64,000 nucleotides of DNA, from assembly GCA_918026815.1 (NCBI GenBank), contig CAKJVC010000066.1, forward strand, positions 620,001 to 684,000, written 5' to 3'. The notes under the pieces were generated by a model. It searched no databases and had not been told where the DNA came from. It worked only from the letters and a program-made list of their open reading frames with translations. A program made the position numbers and the translations under genes. Below, piece after piece: positions 10,628-22,713 of the stretch (position 1 is the first letter of the stretch; each line of letters starts with the position of its first letter). The DNA comes from Chalara sp. BL73. Lineage: Eukaryota; Ascomycota; Leotiomycetes; Helotiales.

Positions 10628-11662
10628 TCAAGCTTGTGTGGTCTGCGACATCCCCTTCTGCGATCGTCTGCTAATAACAATAACATCAAAAATAGTCGCA
10701 ATTCCATCCACCAAAACAATAACTCCAATCGTCAACGGAATAAGCTGCCCAGGCGAAGTGACTGTGTTCTCCGGATCAAGATTGTTATAGCGGATGATCA
10801 TTTCGGCACTCGGAATTGTCAGGACCAGGACAACTCCTCCAAATGCAGCGGTGAATATGGCACTCCACTTCTCTGACTCCTTCGCAGCATCTTGCTCCTC
10901 CTGCGTAACTGGCTCACCCGCAGTAACCCTCTTATTGGCTTTACGGATCACAAGGTAAACAACAACAGCTATAAGAATAGATATGCCCGTAGAGATACTA
11001 GTACTAACAAGCATAAAGATTCTAAGCCAGCCTCGGACAGAGACTCTCGCAAACATCCAGGCCTGGTTCTTGGTATCCAATCTAGGCAGCTTGGCGTATA
11101 AAGTTCCCCAAAACCAGAAGGAAGCAACCACCGCCCAGATACTTGCAACGATCACTGACAGGTTTCCGATCCCAGTCTCTCCTTCTAGAACAGGCAAGAA
11201 GGTGAGAAGCAACGCAAGTGACATGCATTAGACCAACGTAAAGACGAGGAAGGCTTCGCAGGCACTGAAAGCTCGGTCATCTGCAAACAGAGTCCAGCAC
11301 GCGAGAAGCGCTATCATCGTTGCAGAACATGCGATCTTGATCCCACCGACCTTCCGACAGCCTGACGACATCAATATGCCAGTCGCTTGCGCGTAAATGC
11401 CAATTCGAACCCCGAGCCCATAAAGATCGCTGGCGGCATTCCTATTACCGATGCGCTTATGGAGACTAGAGGCTGAAGATCTAAACTCCCCGCTTTCGTC
11501 CAAGGCATTCCAAATGCGAGTGATGGCTACGATGCAGAGGATGATCACGAGGCCAAAGGAGAGCGGGACTGAGCGGGTTTTCCTCCACTCTATATTGATA
11601 AATGGCGTCAACGAACGCCTGTAACCGGCAAAGGGCGAGACGTTGTGCATTTTATATTTCAC
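10628..11662 (-). pseudogene. Multi-pass membrane protein with one in-frame stop
   Basis: Two minus-strand frames, 11662-11228 (144 residues from MKYKMHNVSPF) and 11224-10628 (198 residues from MSLALLL), are in the same phase and are separated only by TAA (11228-11230) and TGC. Joined, they describe a protein of about 344 residues with roughly eight hydrophobic segments, e.g. LSFGLVIILCIVAITRIW, KIACSATMIALLACW, NLSVIVASIWAVVASFWF, FMLVSTSISTGISILIAVVV and LIPLTIGVIVLVDGIATI. The stop falls inside one hydrophobic helix. CAA to TAA would explain it by one transition. Alternatively an 81-bp intron (11185-11265, GTGCCT...CTAG) would remove the stop in frame, but it would also delete the helix and its donor is weak. 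I do not recognise the family; it is not obviously PTH11-like (no CFEM domain). It may be a recent pseudogene or a readthrough product. Confidence 0.6.
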
Positions 11663-12163
11663 AATGATGTATAAAGTATTGAATAGTACTCCTATCCTTT
11701 CAGGATCCAGGGAAATATTTTACCTGTGACTATATATATACCAGAACAGCCACTTGCTTCTTAGAGCCACTCATCTAAATATGGAGTGTGGCTTCTACAT
11801 TCTTAGCCAATAAAAAATCTACTTGCATTAAGAAATAGAAAAAACAATGTGTCGCTAATTCCTACTATCCTCTAAAATATGTTAGCTGCGGCTCAGCCAA
11901 AGAACGGGAACGGCAGATGAGAAAGCCTTGATCCGAGGCGTATTGCCATAAACAATCAGCTTCATAAAATGAGGCAATTGAAAAAGAAACGAAGAACTAA
12001 GATAAAATTTTCATAATATTATATGTTCCAGGCTATCATAGATGCTTTGTGGCTTACAATCACATGATAATAGTGCAAGTCTGATAATCCTTTCCTACAA
12101 AAGGGTACATAAACGAACTTAGCGATAAATAATGCTAAACAAGATGACTCTTATAATATTTAA

Positions 12164-12194
<31 letters not shown>

Positions 12195-12472
12195 CGACCT
12201 GTATACTTTTAGGTACATTGTATGTAATAACATTTAGAACTTAGAAGTGTCTTTAACAGAAGATCTATAAGTATATATATCTTCTGTTCCGCCTTTACAC
12301 CTAATTCATTCTTCTCCCGATTTATTGCCAATACAAGAATAGGAAAGAGACTAACCGAAGCAAGAGTGCTACGTATGCATCATGTTACTCAAAAAGCAAT
12401 CTCTAGGACGGGACGTGTGAGGGTGGCGTGCAGTAGCGTCACCGCGCTGTCCCAGAGCCACTCAACTTTTTA
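11663..12472. other. AT-rich gene-free segment
   Basis: Strongly AT-rich DNA with many TA steps and no coding pattern. It includes the (TA)14 repeat described separately. The composition is consistent with old RIP-degraded DNA, but no parent element can be recognised. Confidence 0.55.
12167..12194. repeat. (TA)14 microsatellite
   Basis: Fourteen uninterrupted TA units (28 bp) are seen within the AT-rich segment. Confidence 0.97.
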
Positions 12473-13062
12473 TTGATTTTAAGCGATACAGCAGCCAGTG
12501 AAATCAATCCAGGCCAGGCCAGAGCTCGGCTCCTGGAATCCCATAGCCGTCACTACGCCACAAAGCTTAAGTCGTACCCAAAAACTTTAAAAGATTCGAT
12601 GCAGAAACGGGCGGGAGGTCCAACCAAAGGACCTTTTGTAATATCGTGTCGAGGGCACGCGAATGATGAAGGTAGTAAAATGAGAGCGTTAGACCTTGTA
12701 GTCGAATTAGCGGAGCAGTTTCATGGAGGCTCTTGGCAGATATCTATAAGGAAGACTTTATGTATAAGGTTGATCCCGTTCGATTTCAAGGCTTGCCTAG
12801 GTATGCTGAGGGACAGAGCGGCGCGATTCTGGTGTCGAGCATAGAGATTAGTCCATCGAATGGTCAACTTGGAATCCTCTCCATGGTTAAAGAGGTATTC
12901 GGTAGCATCGATCCAGCAGACTTATGGTACGTCTCGCAACATTCAGGCGGCTTGCACCAAATGCACAAGAACCATGTCTGTACAGCAGGTACTTTGGCAT
13001 TCCTGCTGCAGATATTTGCCTTTAACTTTTCATATACAGTTAACTCACTTAGAAGTAAGTAG
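12473..13062 (+). pseudogene. Frameshifted remnant of an unrecognised gene
   Basis: Frame one (from 12473) reads through to about 12730 (KMRALDLVVELAEQFHGGS). The coding-like pattern then continues in a second frame (LADIYKEDFMYKVDPVRF, then GAILVSSIEISPSNGQLG, DPADLWYVSQHSGGLHQ) up to about 12985 and ends at 13062. A single-base indel near 12730 would join them. Residue composition and alternating hydrophobic periodicity look like a former globular protein, but I do not recognise the family. There is no ATG near the beginning, so the 5' end is missing or spliced from further upstream. Confidence 0.35.
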
Positions 13063-15611
13063 TTTAACGCAACGTTTATGCCGACGTTTGTCTCTCAGAT
13101 AGCGGAAAGGTTTGCTCAATCTCCTAAAGTACTGTTCAGTACGACCATTATGTTGTAGGACAACTTAATTTTAAACATTAAGTTTCTGACGAACCGCAAA
13201 AGCAAATGCTCTAGCGGAAGTATTATTGCATCATATAGTTTGACAATTTCCTTTCCCGCCATGAGGGATACTCCAAATTGGCCGGACGTCCCGCTTGTGA
13301 GTTTCATCCTTGATAAGCTTTGCGCATATCTAAATAGAGTGTAAGTTTGATTGTCCTGTATTCCACCATTTTCTGAGTTTTTGGAACTATACTACCTGGT
13401 TCTGCAATTCTAGACGCATAGGCTTCAAGCTGACCTTGTTAAGTAGACATCGCAAGCCGTTAAAGAGTGAGAAATCATTGAAGCTCTCCTCAGACTTGTA
13501 TCAAACATGAGGAAGATCACTGGAGTGAATAGACTTAGCCTCTCTTACATTTTGAGAGGGCAACCCCTAGGTTCTCGAACTCTTTGTATTGTTTACCCCC
13601 AAAATGAGTCACAACCTCCTACCCTAAGTGAAGTTAGATCAAGCTAAAGAGGTACTATACCGAATGGGGAACCCTGATAATCATGGGCTTGTGCTGAGAA
13701 CTCAAATAAGAAGCAGGAAGAAGTAAAATCTAAATGATTGAACGAATTATGGTATGCGACGACTTGGAGAAGGCCGCAGCTGTTGGGTGTGACACAATGC
13801 GCCTTGTAATTGCTGCAGGTCAAATTGAACAAGCAGATCATTTCCAATGAATGAACCAACAAATCTGTACCGTACGACAAAGATGATACATTGGGCAAAA
13901 TGCAATTGACCAATACTTACCCAGATCAACACTTTTTCAAAGCCGCCTCCGCCTCTAGACGTATCCTGGGCCATGAGTCATAGTCAAGGTCGTGTACGCT
14001 CATTTTACCATGCATTAAGTAGAGAGACTCGGACACTATCTGTTCTTATTCCACTTTCTCCAACCACCTTTTGATCAATGTAGAGGGTATTTCAAACGAA
14101 GGGATAGGGGCAGCAACTCATCACGGTGTCAGTCGATCCTATACCGATTGCGTAGACAAGGCCCGATATTTCATCCGTAACGGTCTCTCCCAGTAAGCAA
14201 CGATGGCCGGCTCGTGAGATATTCATGTCCAAGGAACGCATCTCAACTGTTGGCGGCCCACACCTGTGTCTATAATCAGTCTATCATGGAATAATGCATG
14301 AGCCATCGACCTTTCAACCCACAACAGGTCAAGGATTGTGCAAGCTCAGACGAGGTGGTACAATTGAAGTTCTCAGAGTGGCACATGGCACGAGTATGGA
14401 AAGAATACTGTCGAATTTTTCCAGTTTTCTTCATATTGAACAGCAAACCTCAAAGCAACTCACTTAGATAAAGCACATTGCTGAATGTTTTTCAATGTTT
14501 CTCTCTTCTATATTCAATGTATATTCATTATTAGGCGGTTCTGATTCGATTTCTAGACCCCGATGTGCCATTGTGTGAGAAAAAAAGCGTGATGTGCGTG
14601 TAAAAGAATCCCGATAGTGCCACTCTACACTCTTTACGCAGTTAATGATTCGCCGGGAGTTTGGTTGGAATCTGTTGTGGACCGAGAAAGCTCGATTAGA
14701 TGTCAACCCATGCCTTTTGACAAGCGAAGATGTTGCAAACCATCACCTCCCCAACCACCTCATTTTTTGCAACGTTTTATTTTGGTTTAAGGCAACTAAC
14801 TAACCCCCATTATCTCCCTTTAGTGTTGCACTCGTCTATAGATATCTCTTGGGCATCAACGATCTTCCAGTAAAATCGATAAGCAGCATTTTGAGGTTTG
14901 TTTATTCTTCCAAGGGTGGAAACATACGACCAATAATGAGATCAACCCGACGCCTTAACTCTAAACATGCGGATTTGAAGCGCCCTTGACGCCCATAATC
15001 GCGTCTACACTTGGAGAATGACAAGTTTGTGCCGTTCCTATCTTTTGTCATCCTATCGCTCGTCATAGCCCTTTCATCAGAACCAACCGTGACTGCCTTC
15101 GAGCTGCGACATCATGTCCTAGCATGCCACGGCTCCGCACACCTACTTCCGGGACTTCGAGACCAAAGATCTTGAGCCCTACACGCGAGCTCATTGGCTT
15201 TACATAACTCAAGACCCATTCGTAATCGTTGGGAAGATAAGCATATTAGCCTTCAAGGAGGGAAAGCCCACTCAAGGGAATAAAGTGGCACATCACCCTT
15301 TGAGTGGAAGGAGAATGTAGAAACCAATGACCACGTCTGTCCCGTAGCTCTCTCAAACTTCTCCACGCGTTAGAATTTGTGTAACTTAGAAAAATTGCAC
15401 ACTAGGAAAATACTGAAACGCGAAATTGATATATTGTGAGCCAGCATATATTACCTACCCATCGCCAGCACTTTCATTGAGACCTGTCTTCCTCAGTATC
15501 CTTCTGCCTTGTATCTAATATCACATATATTCTCTCCTTGCACGAAATTCGTCTCCTTATCTTTCTTCAGACACGGCAAGACAAAGGTTTCTAAATCGAG
15601 CACCTAGCACA
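13063..15611. other. Gene-poor region
   Basis: Only short unsupported frames are found (for example 13644-13974 and 14464-14706, minus). No transposon terminal repeats, tRNA-like cloverleaf or family motif was recognised. Confidence 0.5.
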
Positions 15612-16333
15612 ATGCCACCTCGGCATCAAGGTTCTGCTCCCGCTACAGAAGATGCCTCAAAAACCTCTAAAAGGTAGGTAGACAAGCGCCATTATACAGT
15701 GAAAGAAGTGCTGGACCTGCAGTGCGTCAGCTCTTTTAGGGCTCATCCAAGATCAAGCGAATCGGACGGACTTAACGTGAACCTGCCAACCAGACGCAAC
15801 TTGCAAAGCCTATATTGGAACAAAGCTCCCGAGATTCCAGAGAAATGACTCTCCCCGATTGATATAATGAATAGCTCGACGGTATACCATGCGTTTCAGG
15901 TGCCGTCAGACCGACTGAGTCAGTACAAGCTGGCTATACTCTGTCCAACTGAGCCTGGCACACGGTACAGAAGAGCCTAGAACCCCCTCGGAAGTGCCGT
16001 CACTCCAGGCGTCAGCTCAACTGCATATCCTAATCGTACCCAAAACTTTTGACTCGAAGACTCCGCACGCCAACCCTGAAACGTTGACTTGGATTGACGA
16101 CTCCACAAATTGCTAGACAGCCTGCTCCACAACTTCTTCTACTGATCAAGTCCCCTACTCCCATGCTGACAATCTCCAGAAGACCCGAGTCCTTCCTTCT
16201 AACCCGATATTTATCCCCATTAGAAGAGAAATCGAACATTATCACAGAAAACCTGGCAGGGGTGGAGGGGAACAGGAAAAACAACCTTGAGCTTATCATC
16301 CGCGTCAGTAAGGCCTTAGAAGGTATACGATGA
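15612..16333 (+). CDS. Possible small spliced gene, unrecognised
   Basis: A CT-rich leader of the kind found before fungal genes precedes an ATG at 15612 (MPPRHQGSAPATEDASKTS) followed directly by a good donor GTAGGT. Downstream, the frame ending at 16333 has a coding-like charged helix (SPLEEKSNIITENLAG, then NRKNNLELIIRVSKALEGI). I could not find a complete set of splice sites that joins the two ends without stops, so this is either a decayed gene or a wrong model. No function is proposed. Confidence 0.22.
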
Positions 16334-16857
16334 GCAGATAATTACAGCCAGTGGGTTCATGAGCCGGACTCATGTGACCAGCTATTGGGCGAAGCGGTCG
16401 ATTGGAGGGAAGGCGTGCGTCGTTCGTTGCAGGCTTGCCCTAGGAAGGTTGTCCATGAGCTGAGCTCATGCTGGTAGAAAATATGGCTGGAGGACTAGTG
16501 GTCGGTAAAGCTTAAGGGTGAGAAGTGGACAATTCTCGCTAGCTAAATATCTGGGATGCTTCTTCCGCTGGTTATTGACCAGAAATATCTGCATCTAAGG
16601 GCTCGTCTTGTTGCGTGATGTTCAACGTTCTACAGGGGCCAAACCTTTCGTGAGCAATTCATGTCCTTGTCTAGTACCCTAGCATGTTTGACCTGTAGGG
16701 GTTCCTAGGCTCTACTAGCTCTGCTATTCCATTATGCGCTACAGTTCCCGGCATAATAAGATGTCCCTTGACAATAACAGTTAAAAGGCTTGCCTACCCT
16801 GCCTTAATACTTCATTTCTTTTCATCTATCACATGAGACTATATTACACTCTTTTGT
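16334..16857. other. Intergenic, 3' flank of mcd4
   Basis: Nothing coding is recognised. The right part should contain the polyadenylation region of the minus-strand mcd4 gene. Confidence 0.5.
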
Positions 16858-19800
16858 CTATGACTTTTCAGACCCATTCGCAACCGGTTTCCTTGCAATG
16901 CCATTGCCCTTAACTCCATTTCCAATCTCCTTTAGCACACCTCCCAATTCCTTCTCTTTCTCAATCTGCCCGGAGTCATCCTCAACCTCTACCCCCGCGA
17001 TGAACAACTCACTTACCCCCTCCAGGCTAGCTACAAAAATACAAAGCAAGCTTGCAATAACGAAATGGCTGATTGTTGAGCCGATTTCCAACCATGAGCC
17101 CTCATCCTTAACCACCCAGAAGAAATGTAGTGTCAAGAAATCGCTTAGTGCCATCACTAGCATAAATAGCGCGGAAGGAGCCACGCCGAGCCGTTTGTTG
17201 AGGATTCCAAGGTTAGCGGAGATGAGTGCAAACGGGATCATGAGTTTCAGGATAAGAAGCGCGCCCTGGGAGAAGGGATCAAAGACAGGGATGAGGCGGG
17301 CGACAGAATCAAGACTAAAGGAGGAGACAGAGGCGACATTTCCCGTGCTGAAGAATCCCGATTGTAGGAGGCTGAGGAAGAAGAGGGCAGTGCGGGCGTC
17401 GGATAGACTTAATGAGCGGAAGGGAGACGACAAGAGTGTGGTTGGCATCTCTGATGGGTCGTTGGAGGGTTGTTTGGTTGGTTGTGTAAATTTGTAAATA
17501 TTGTGCTCGAGCCTCACCCAGGAGATAAGGGTTATGCTGAAGCCAAGGTAGAAAATACCTTCGAAGGAGATGGTGAGGATGACGAATAGGGGGGAAAATG
17601 TGAGGAATATGATCATTAGGCGATGTAAATAGTGATTGTTGGGCTGTAGGCGATGTGCGAAAGGCATCAACAGAGGAAGTACTGATACATGTAAGCATAC
17701 AAACGCTTGAGTGCGGTGTTACGTACCTAGAACAAACCATCCGACTACTTGATTGCCTCGGGGTAATCCCAGTTTGCCTTGTAGTGATGCCACACTTGAT
17801 TTTGTAACCAACATGGCGAGTACGACGAATCCGATCTGACCGGTATTAGAGATAGAATACTTGAACCTGAAACGGACGTCAAACTTACTTGGATACCGAG
17901 AAGCGCTCGGGAGATAGTGTTATCTGCCGGTGCTACCGAGTCTCCTGTCATTTTGGATTTGACAAGGAGATTCTTCTCAAATATGAGGTATGAGATGCCA
18001 ATTGCAACCATCAACGAGCCTCCAGACAAGCTGTAATGATGTTAAATATCATTTCAGGAAGCCGCCAATTGACTTACATAAGAGTTATATTCTCAGTCTT
18101 CATCGCTGGTACCAGAGTGAAGGTACTCATGAGCACACAAGCTGCAATCCAAGTTCCAACCAACAATTTGTTCTTTTGTAGGAATTTGCCACCATAAAAT
18201 AGAGGCCAAGATGCAGCGGCAATAAACAAAACAGAAAATACCTCCCGATGCTCATATCCCAATGCCTATTTATATTATCAGCCAAATCGCCAAAGAAAGT
18301 CACGAAAACCTACAAGCGATTCTATAAGGCCTAAGAAAATGAATGCTTTCAATACAAGCATAGCAGTTTCACCAGCAGTCGTGATATGGCCAAAAAGCAC
18401 CCTCTTTCCTTCAATAAGCGACTTTCGTCGAGCATAGACCTCCTCCCAGAATCCAACTGGGAAGATTGCGTATGCATAGTATGTCAAGGGTGACTTGGAT
18501 ACAATGAATGAAGAATATAGCAATACAAGAACGGAAGAGAAAAATACAGTAGCAAAGAGGCTCCTAGACGTCTCCGTCTTTCCGTGGAGGACGTGAAGGT
18601 CTATGACAGTTGTCAAGGCAAACGCAATCCAGCCTAGGTAACCAATAGTTATAAGAGCACGAAGAAACAGCCAATCATAAGTCTGAAGGTATCTTAATCC
18701 TTCAAGACCCTGGCTGAACAACTCCGCTGTAGTCTGTATAGCCTCCTCGTGTTTCCCTTGGTCGATCAGAGCCTTTATTATATCAAACCTATGCTCCGCA
18801 GAGTGTGCTCCGTCGCCAAGGGCCTTGTACGGACGATAGCGCAGCTCGGTAGCTTTCTTCTGCTCTTCCTTGACTCTGTACATCTCGAGAATGCCCCTAG
18901 CATTCGCAAGGAAAGCCTCCGATTTGGCAGCGATATCTCCCGCCAGGAACGACAAGGGCAATTGGCCAACTGAATTGACTGGAAACGCGAGTCCGGTAAG
19001 ATATGCCATCAAGGGTGCGACATCTGCTTGTGATACATCATGCCTTTTAATATGGTCAAATCCCCAATCAGATGAAAGAGCATCATGACCCGGTGCAATA
19101 CCTTCCTTGCTGATTACCGGCTTCGCAACTCCCGAACCCCAAGCAACCAGAGGGGTTCGAGTATTGTCGGGATGTCCGTCACCATGACTTCCCCAATCAC
19201 TCATCCCATGATCTGCAGTGAACACGTAGGCAGTTTTGTCATCATTGTAGAATTTTTCAATCAGCTCGGTAATCTCCTTTATCCCTTCGTCAACGACCTT
19301 AATATTGTGTAAATACTCCTTCGAGTAAGGCCTATACGCATGTCCGTTCGTATCCAGGCCCAAAAGATGCAAGAAGAAGACTGATTTATTCTCCCTCAAC
19401 TGCGTATCCAGTGTAGAATTCTTCGCTGCCTCCGCAAAAAGCGCCTTGACCCCATCAAACACCCAGAAATCCAAATGTTCAGCATTTCTACTGAAATCCT
19501 CTTCCTCAGCACCGTAAGTAAACGCGTCTACTCGTCCCGGCACGGCGCCTTTCTCAAACATCGGCAAGATATCAGGACTCCCCCAACTCCATGTATGCCG
19601 GCTGCGATTGAACACACTGTCAAAATTGACGGGGTTGAGCTTCCAGCCCGTCATCACGGCAGAGACATCCTCATATAGACCTGCTATCAATGCTACATGC
19701 CCTGGACGTGATTCTGTAGGCACACGGGTGTGGGAGACACCGAAGGTGCCATGCTCGAGCACACGCGAGCGGAGGAAGGGTGCAAGAGGTCGCGGGACGA

Positions 19801-20108
19801 GATCCGCATCGGTTTTTGGGTATGGTTCTGGATGTGATTGAAATGCTTTATCTACACGCAACCCATCACCTAAAGTAAGTTAGGACCTGAGCGATCTATT
19901 CTGAGCAGTTGAAAGAACGAAGTGCCATACCAACAAATAACACCAGACGTTTTGCGGGAGCTTCAACGGTGCCTGGCCGTTCCACCTGGAACTCACGCAT
20001 CCCGGACACAATGGGACTGACAAAATATATATCGAAGATAGAGTAAATATACACAAGATGAAATGACATAGCAATGGCTAAGAAGCCTAAACGATTGATG
20101 CGTGCCAT
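16858..20108 (-). CDS. mcd4: GPI ethanolamine phosphate transferase 1 (Mcd4/PIG-N)
   Basis: ER membrane enzyme that adds ethanolamine phosphate to the first mannose of the GPI anchor precursor. Six exons: 20108-19931, 19869-18314, 18265-18078, 18030-17889, 17835-17727 and 17681-16858 give 998 residues with phases closing, close to the size of yeast Mcd4. The N-terminus has one signal-anchor helix (LGFLAIAMSFHLVYIYSIF) and a lumenal SPIVSGM segment. The alkaline-phosphatase-like catalytic domain follows, with the junction-restored VGDGLRVDKA, the nucleophile region TRVPTESRPGHVALIAGLYED, and metal ligands in LLGLDTNGHAY and TADHGMSDWGSHGDGHPDNTRTP. The C-terminal half is a run of about a dozen hydrophobic helices (PigN domain). 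The first ATG at 20108 is chosen because it directly precedes the signal anchor. The gene is intact and should be essential. Confidence 0.96.
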
Positions 20109-20614
20109 GTTGAAATGATACTTGTTGTCTACTCAGGGGTTGAAGGGGTGTTGTGGAGCTGCGAATTCAGCATCGACGGGCTGGTTTCATGAATGGGATT
20201 AAAGGAGTGGCATGTCCAATCTGTGGACAATATTTGTGTATAGTTATATATCGCTAAAGGTATGGTTGTGGTTTTGATTTTGAGGCTGTGATGCGTCGTG
20301 TCTGGTTAAGCCATCCAGGTACACAATGCTTCTCCACATTTAAAAAAAATACCCCGAGGGTGCAGGGATCAAGTATTCTGGGGTTGTAGATTCATCTGGC
20401 CAAGCTTAGATTTCACGAAAGTCATCTTGATGCTACTTATGATTAACAACACATATGAATTGCTAGAATAGCACCATAATAACCTCGCATCTCATAAAGG
20501 ACAAGAAATTGGTATAATACACCCACAAGGATATCTCCCGGCAAACTCCGACACGCCTAGAATGCAGTTTCCCTATAATAGACAAAATAGTTGTCTTGGG
20601 AATCTAGAAGCTAC
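20109..20614. other. mcd4 promoter / pcs1 3' flank
   Basis: Intergenic DNA between two minus-strand genes, with an A run at 20341-20349. No coding pattern is seen. Confidence 0.5.
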
Positions 20615-22309
20615 TTAGTCCACCTCGACTTTTTCCGTTAACGCTTTTCCTACTCTGGCATAAAATCTCGCAGCCTGCGGCCTGGGAAACGTGATCTCTT
20701 CTACCAAATAATCTGGCAAGAGATCCATCAATGCCTTGTCTCTGCTTGGATCTAGCTGAGGAACATATTGACATTGAGCATCATCATAACTTTCCGCTGA
20801 CTTCTCATTCGTGACTGCTAGTTTGAAATGAAGCGCTAAACTCTAGTCAGCCTAGCAACATCTAGGAGAGCCAGGGGATACTTACTTCCGTTCCGACCTG
20901 TCTGGATGCAGTCGAATACATCGTCCTCGGAGTCTCTCTTCACGCCTCGAATGATTAGCCCAGTGAGATCGCTATACAGATCTTCCTTCAATTGGGCAGC
21001 TTCCACACTGCCCACCATTCGGATTCCCCCATTGGCTTTGACGGCGCTGCCCGATACCTTATTACTAGCACTCTCGACAGAAGCAGAAGCAGTGCGATTT
21101 GCGGCGAGTTTCGTCGACAATGTTTTATTTTCGGCTTGCAGTTTCTTAATTTCAACTTGGGATTTCTTATTCTCAGCCTGAGCTTCGGCCCGAATTTCGG
21201 ATAAAGACGTGGTTAATTGAGTGACTTGAGCTTTGAGGGCTCCAATCTCAGTCGCTTGAGACTCGACCTTTTTCTTTAAACTCCGAGACTCCTTTGTCAA
21301 AGCGGCTTGAGATGTCAAGTCAGCTTTTAGCGAAGCGATTAGTTTTTCTGCAGCTATTGAGATATCAGTTGGTATACCAGAAGTGTAGATATGTGAATTT
21401 ACCTATAGATTTCTCTTCGCTCTGCTTTTTCAGTCGCTCAAAGTTCCGCTCTGCCTCCTTCAGCCCAATCTCGCGCAAATCCTGATATTTGATGTTCAAC
21501 GCTTCAAATTTATTTGTCATGTCTCCAAGTTTGCGCCGTAATGCCGGATCACTTCTTTCCGTATCGGAGCCACTTCCTGCTCGTCGGTGAATAGGTACTG
21601 CTTGCCGGACTATAGAGTCTGACCTCGGTCGCCGTACATTAGAAGCAACTCTGGAGACGGTCTCCTCAATCACTTCCTCATCACCTCCGTCATCAACTTC
21701 CATTTCATCCTGTGCCGGAACTTGAGTTTCTTGGATAACTTTTTCAGGCGTTGGCTCTGGTGCTATCTCTCGCTTAGCCCGGCCTTTCCTCTTCGTAACA
21801 TGCGTCTCTTTCTGGGGAACACTGGAAGAGGCATCATCTACTATGGTTGCGGCCTTTAGGGGTCTCCCTCTAGTGGCCGTTTTCTTAGCTGTAGGCTTTG
21901 ACTTTGTCGTCTTAACAGCAACAACGATAGAATCTGCAGGGTCATCCATAACAACATCCTCGTTCTGATCAAACTCATCCACTTCTTCTGTATCACTGAT
22001 ATTCTGTTGATTCGTCTTATCTGCTAGTACCTTTCTCTTTCCCTGGGTCGCGACTTGATTTTTCCCACGTTTCTTTGCGGGTTCTATATCATTAGCTTTC
22101 GCAGATAAGCGGCCACTCGTGCGACGCGGCGGAGCTTTAGCTTGGGTAACTTTTGATGCTATTGCTTTCCGTCCTTTCTTCACGGGAGCTTTGTTTTCGG
22201 CGGCAGAATCTGGCGTTGGCATGCCCGAAGGCGTATTGAATTGCAAATCATCATCGTCCGAATCAATGAGTCCCGACAAGGTCGAATGACCGAATTTCGA
22301 CTTCGACAT
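20615..22309 (-). CDS. pcs1: Monopolin subunit Csm1/Pcs1 (kinetochore / rDNA cohesion protein)
   Basis: Csm1/Pcs1 proteins form V-shaped dimers with Mde4/Lrs4 that crosslink kinetochore microtubule sites or rDNA in the nucleus. Three exons (22309-21403, 21353-20886, 20835-20615) give 531 residues. The first about 230 residues are basic and disordered (PPRRTSGRL, KRKGRAKREIAPEP) with an acidic start SGLIDSDDDDL. A long coiled coil follows, from about residue 255 (DMTNKFEALNIKYQDLREIG to ENKTLSTKLAANR). The C-terminal globular domain is typical: LYSDLTGLIIRGVKR, DDVFDCIQTGRNGTLHFKL, LDPSRDKALMDLLPDYL and EITFPRPQAARFYARVGKAL. The last acceptor (20836/20837) was chosen because it restores NGTLHFKLAV. 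An in-frame ATG at 22339 would add ten residues. The gene is divergent from msp1. Confidence 0.93.
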
Positions 22310-22713
22310 AGAGGACGTTTTATTGAGTTGAGCGCGCATTCCCTTTGAAGGCGCGATATTCGGCGCAAAAACGAGGAAATCTTAGCTCGAAAATCAAATT
22401 ATTACTTTGTATGATCCAAGGAAGCAATTTAGCACGCGTAGAGAGTTTGGAGTATCGAATGTCTGTATAAATGTCGGGTCGCAAGTCTGGTTGTGTAGGA
22501 GCAGGAGGGGTGTAAACAAACCTTTGGGGATCTTTACAGCGGATCCTGCGAACCAAGAATGCATTCACGCTAGTCAGCCACGGCCACGACTGCTGTGGCA
22601 TTCCACGATAACTCGGCTCGTCTCGATTATCGCATATCTAAATTTCATACCTGTTGTTACTTATGAACACCACATCTGCGAACTCGACATAAGGCGACGC
22701 ATTCTGCCATCTC
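22310..22713. promoter_or_regulatory. Shared divergent promoter of pcs1 (-) and msp1 (+)
   Basis: The two start codons face away from each other across 404 bp (374 bp if the upstream pcs1 ATG is used), so one intergenic segment must hold both promoters. No TATA box in standard position was seen on either side. Confidence 0.6.

Noticed and set aside
11401..11420. T-loop-like GGTTCGAATTG on the minus strand, possible tRNA
   Set aside because: No acceptor stem or anticodon arm around it; it lies inside the membrane-protein coding frame.
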